From: Rohdeia mirabilis
Lineage (GTDB): Bacteria; Planctomycetota; UBA1135; GCA-002686595
Reading direction: 5' to 3'
NCBI GenBank assembly: GCA_007750655.1
Contig: CP036290.1
Coordinates: 248,001-312,000, forward strand
Length of the DNA: 64,000 nucleotides
The position numbers were made by a program, and so were the translations under genes. The notes beneath the pieces were generated by a model. That model saw only the letters and a program-made list of their open reading frames with translations. It ran no database searches and was not told the origin of the DNA. Positions 61,364 through 64,000 of the stretch are shown here, one piece after another. How positions within the stretch are numbered: position 1 is the first letter of the stretch; each line of letters opens with the position of its first letter.

Positions 61364-64000
61364 ATGGACGAACGCCCCCCGCCTGCCGACGAGTCCAACA
61401 CCGCCGACTCCACCCGCCACGACACCAACACCCCCGACTCCAACGCGGGCGACGCCGCACCCAGCCTGATCGGGCGCATCGGAGCCATCTCCGGCGCCAA
61501 GTTCCGGGTCCTGCTGCGCGACGAGCGGACGGGTGACACGCCGGTTCCGCTGACAGACGGCTCCGCGTCGGACACCGCCACAGCGCGGAACATGGCCGCG
61601 GACGGCGACACGCCCACCGACGCAACAGCCTCAGCCCAACCCCACCCCGAAGCCGGCAAGTACCTGGTCCAGGGCGAGATCGGCCGCGGCGGCGTGGGCA
61701 CGGTGAACAAGGGCCACGACCAGGACCTGGGTCGCGACGTGGCGATGAAGTTCCTGCGCGAGGAGTTCAGGAACGAGCCGCGCATCCTGCACCGCTTCGT
61801 CGAAGAGGCGCAGATCGGCGGGCAGCTGCAACACCCCGGCATCGTGCCCGTCTACGACCTCGGGACGATCGACGGCCGACCCTTCTTCAGCATGAAGCTG
61901 ATCAAGGGGCAGACGCTGGCCAAGCTGCTGGAAGAGCGCGCGGCGACCGCGACCGACCGCGGCAGCTTCCTGCGCCTGTTCGAGGACGTCTGCCAGACGC
62001 TCGCCTACGCGCACTCGCGCGGCGTCGTCCACCGCGACCTCAAACCGGCCAACATCATGGTCGGCTCGTTCGGCGAGGTGCAGGTCGTCGACTGGGGGAT
62101 GGGCAAGGTCCTCGACGCGGAGGGCACGCAGGACAGCGGCGCTGGCGCGGATGCAGCGACCGCACCGACCTCGTCGGTCGGCACGCCCACCGGCTCGGCG
62201 ACCGACAGCGAGATCATCGCCACCGTGCGCACGGGCGACTCCGGCACCAAGTCGGTCATGGGCTCCGTCATGGGCACGCCCGCGTACATGCCGCCCGAAC
62301 AGGCGCGCGGCGACGTGACGGCGATGGACGAGCGCAGCGACGTGTTCTCGCTCGGCGCCATCCTGTGCGAGATCCTGACCGGCGCGCCGCCGTACGTGGG
62401 CGACGTGACCGAGGTGATCACGCAGGCGATGCAGGGTGAGCTCGACGACGCGCACGACCGCTTGGCCGCGTGTGGCGCCGATCCCGAGATGGTCGAGCTC
62501 GCGCGGCGCTGCCTGCAGGCGGAGTCCGCCGCTCGCCCCGCCTCGGCCGCCGTGGTCGCGCAGGCCGTTCACGACCACCTCGCCGCGGTCGAGGCCCGTG
62601 TTCACGACGCGCGCGTCGAGGCGGCCGAGGCCGAAGTGCGCGCGGCGGCGCTCAAACGCACGCTGACGCTCGCCGCGGGCCTCGCCGTCGTGATCGCAGC
62701 CGGTCTCTTCGCTTCGTTGTGGTTCTGGAAAGCCGCCGAGGACTCCGCGGAGCGCGAACGGCTCGCCAGGCTCGAGGCCGTGGAGTCCGCGGAGAACGAG
62801 CGCGTCGCCAAGCTCGCGGCCGAAGAGGCGGAACGCGTCGCGCGCGCGAGCGAACAGGTCGCCATCGAACAGACGCAGGTCGCCGTCGAACAGACCGCGG
62901 TGGCGCGGCGCGAGCTCGAACGGGCGGTCGAGATCAAGGGCCTCATCACCGCGATGCTCCAGAGCGTGACGCCGGCGCAGGCCAAGCGCGCCGACACGAC
63001 CCTGCTCGAGGGCATCCTCGACACGACGGCCGCGCGGCTCGCCGAGGGCGAGGTGGAGGACGAACTGGTCGCCGCCGAGCTGAACGGACTGACGAGCTAC
63101 GTCTACCGCGCGATCGGCGCGTACCCGAAGTCCGAGGAGCACGGACTGGCCGCGCTCGAGGCCTACGAGGCTGCGCTCGGCGCCGAGCATCCGAGAACGC
63201 TCGACGTCCTGAACAACGTGGCGCTGGTCCTCCTCGAACAGGGTCGCTACGCCGAGGCCGAGCCGCTCCTGCGCCGGGCGATCGACGCCCAGGAACGCGC
63301 GCTGGGACCCGACCACATCGACACCCAGGTCAGCGCGAGCTACCTCGCCCGACTCCTGGAACTGCAGGGTCGCTATCCCGAGGCCGAGGTGCTCGCGCGC
63401 GACGCGTACGACGTCCTCGAGCAGCAACTGGGTGAGGACGACTCGCGTACGCTCGGGTGCCAGAGCGTGCTGGCGACCGTGTTCATGCGCATGGGGCGCT
63501 TCGACGAGGCCGAGGAGCTCTTCGAGCAGATCCTCGCGATCGAGGTACGGGACCGCGGCGAGGAGCACCCGAACACGCTGGCGACTTCCAGCAACCTCGC
63601 GAACATCTACGTGTTCCAGGAGCGCTACGACGAGGCCGAGCCGATTCGGATCCGGTTGCTCGAGGCCGACCGTGCCATCCACGGCGAGGAGCACCCGTCG
63701 ACGATCCGAAGCCTGGGCAATCTGGCGCTCCTGAGACAGGGGCAGGGTCGGCTCGACGAGGCCGAGTCGCTCTTCCTCGAGACTCTCGAGCTCGCCGAGC
63801 GCGTGTTCGGTGAAGACCATCCCGACACGTTGACCGCGGTCTCGAGCCTCGCGATCGTTCTTCGGACGCAGGGGCGCCTCGACGAGGCCGAGCCGCTGCT
63901 GCTGCGGGTGCTCGAGATCGAACGCCGCGACCTGGGCGAGGAACACCGCAGCACGCTCGGCACCACCACCAACCTGGGCAAGCTCTACAACGACATGGGC
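61364..64000 (+). CDS. Ser/Thr protein kinase with TPR domain (kinase 5), 3' end beyond the window
   Basis: 879 codons visible with no stop. The N-terminal tail of about 95 residues is Asp/Thr/Ala-rich. The kinase domain spans about 98-400: IGRGGVGTVNKG near 107, VAMKFLREEF, HRDLKPANIMV near 222, then DWGMGKVL in place of DFG (Trp-for-Phe, common in one planctomycete kinase group), a Ser/Thr/Gly-rich activation insert, and AYMPPEQARGD. A transmembrane helix lies at about 433-456, followed by an Ala/Glu-rich coiled coil and canonical 42-residue TPRs (NNVALVLLEQGRYAEAEPLLRRA, SSLAIVLRTQGRLDEAEPLLLRV). The ATG at 61364 was chosen as the first Met of the continuous kinase frame. It belongs to a different subfamily from kinases 1-4. 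Confidence 0.9.
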   Translation, partial: MDERPPPADESNTADSTRHDTNTPDSNAGDAAPSLIGRIGAISGAKFRVLLRDERTGDTPVPLTDGSASDTATARNMAADGDTPTDATASAQPHPEAGKYLVQGEIGRGGVGTVNKGHDQDLGRDVAMKFLREEFRNEPRILHRFVEEAQIGGQLQHPGIVPVYDLGTIDGRPFFSMKLIKGQTLAKLLEERAATATDRGSFLRLFEDVCQTLAYAHSRGVVHRDLKPANIMVGSFGEVQVVDWGMGKVLDAEGTQDSGAGADAATAPTSSVGTPTGSATDSEIIATVRTGDSGTKSVMGSVMGTPAYMPPEQARGDVTAMDERSDVFSLGAILCEILTGAPPYVGDVTEVITQAMQGELDDAHDRLAACGADPEMVELARRCLQAESAARPASAAVVAQAVHDHLAAVEARVHDARVEAAEAEVRAAALKRTLTLAAGLAVVIAAGLFASLWFWKAAEDSAERERLARLEAVESAENERVAKLAAEEAERVARASEQVAIEQTQVAVEQTAVARRELERAVEIKGLITAMLQSVTPAQAKRADTTLLEGILDTTAARLAEGEVEDELVAAELNGLTSYVYRAIGAYPKSEEHGLAALEAYEAALGAEHPRTLDVLNNVALVLLEQGRYAEAEPLLRRAIDAQERALGPDHIDTQVSASYLARLLELQGRYPEAEVLARDAYDVLEQQLGEDDSRTLGCQSVLATVFMRMGRFDEAEELFEQILAIEVRDRGEEHPNTLATSSNLANIYVFQERYDEAEPIRIRLLEADRAIHGEEHPSTIRSLGNLALLRQGQGRLDEAESLFLETLELAERVFGEDHPDTLTAVSSLAIVLRTQGRLDEAEPLLLRVLEIERRDLGEEHRSTLGTTTNLGKLYNDMG

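Overview
High-GC (roughly 70 % by eye) bacterial chromosome segment. Four full-length serine/threonine kinases with C-terminal TPR arrays (plus a fifth cut by the right edge), ECF sigma factors placed directly in front of such kinases, a CxPSR sulfatase and a DUF3857-transglutaminase together suggest a member of the Planctomycetota. This is inferred from gene content only.

Left part (1-18.9 kb): mostly housekeeping and metabolic genes: a thioredoxin-like protein that runs off the left edge, LOG, pirin, cyclase-FHA, metallophosphoesterase, nitroreductase, kinase 1, two paralogous VOC proteins, TsaC/Sua5, dihydroorotase, a small beta-barrel-like lipoprotein, a transglutaminase, a sulfatase and an MscS channel whose C-terminus is shifted out of frame by a 10-bp tandem duplication. 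The most striking signal is the first gene. Its frame contains two UGA codons, each exactly where the first Cys of a CxxC motif should be, and each is followed at 15-26 nt by a perfect hairpin. It is a strong candidate for a double-selenocysteine two-domain thioredoxin.

Middle (18.9-35 kb): two ECF sigma/kinase cassettes (sigma-kinase-kinase and sigma-kinase) with similar leaders, separated by a DUF3817 membrane protein and an alpha/beta hydrolase. An OYE-type oxidoreductase, a DUF2161 protein and tRNA-Arg(CCU) follow.

Defence island (35.3-56.6 kb): immediately after the tRNA comes a tightly overlapping eight-gene operon: SNF2 helicase-DUF3883, AlbA_2/HATPase protein, ParA ATPase, DUF1156 DNA methylase, AAA ATPase, DUF4276 TOPRIM-like protein, HEPN-DUF499 ATPase and a C39-peptidase-like protein. 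It looks like an expanded helicase-methylase-ATPase (Hma-like) antiviral system with extra modules nested inside it. On the opposite strand lie a DUF2075 helicase/nuclease and a McrB-McrC(DUF2357)-like pair.

Right part (57-64 kb): a YgjP-like metallopeptidase, an AbgT transporter, a PD-(D/E)XK nuclease-like protein, a pseudogene stretch joining a sigma-factor remnant to a partial copy of the YgjP gene, and kinase 5, which is cut by the right edge. The intergenic regions hold several palindromic repeats, including a dispersed family near 5.2-5.4 kb and 12.3-12.5 kb. No CRISPR array, rRNA, integrase or insertion sequence was seen.
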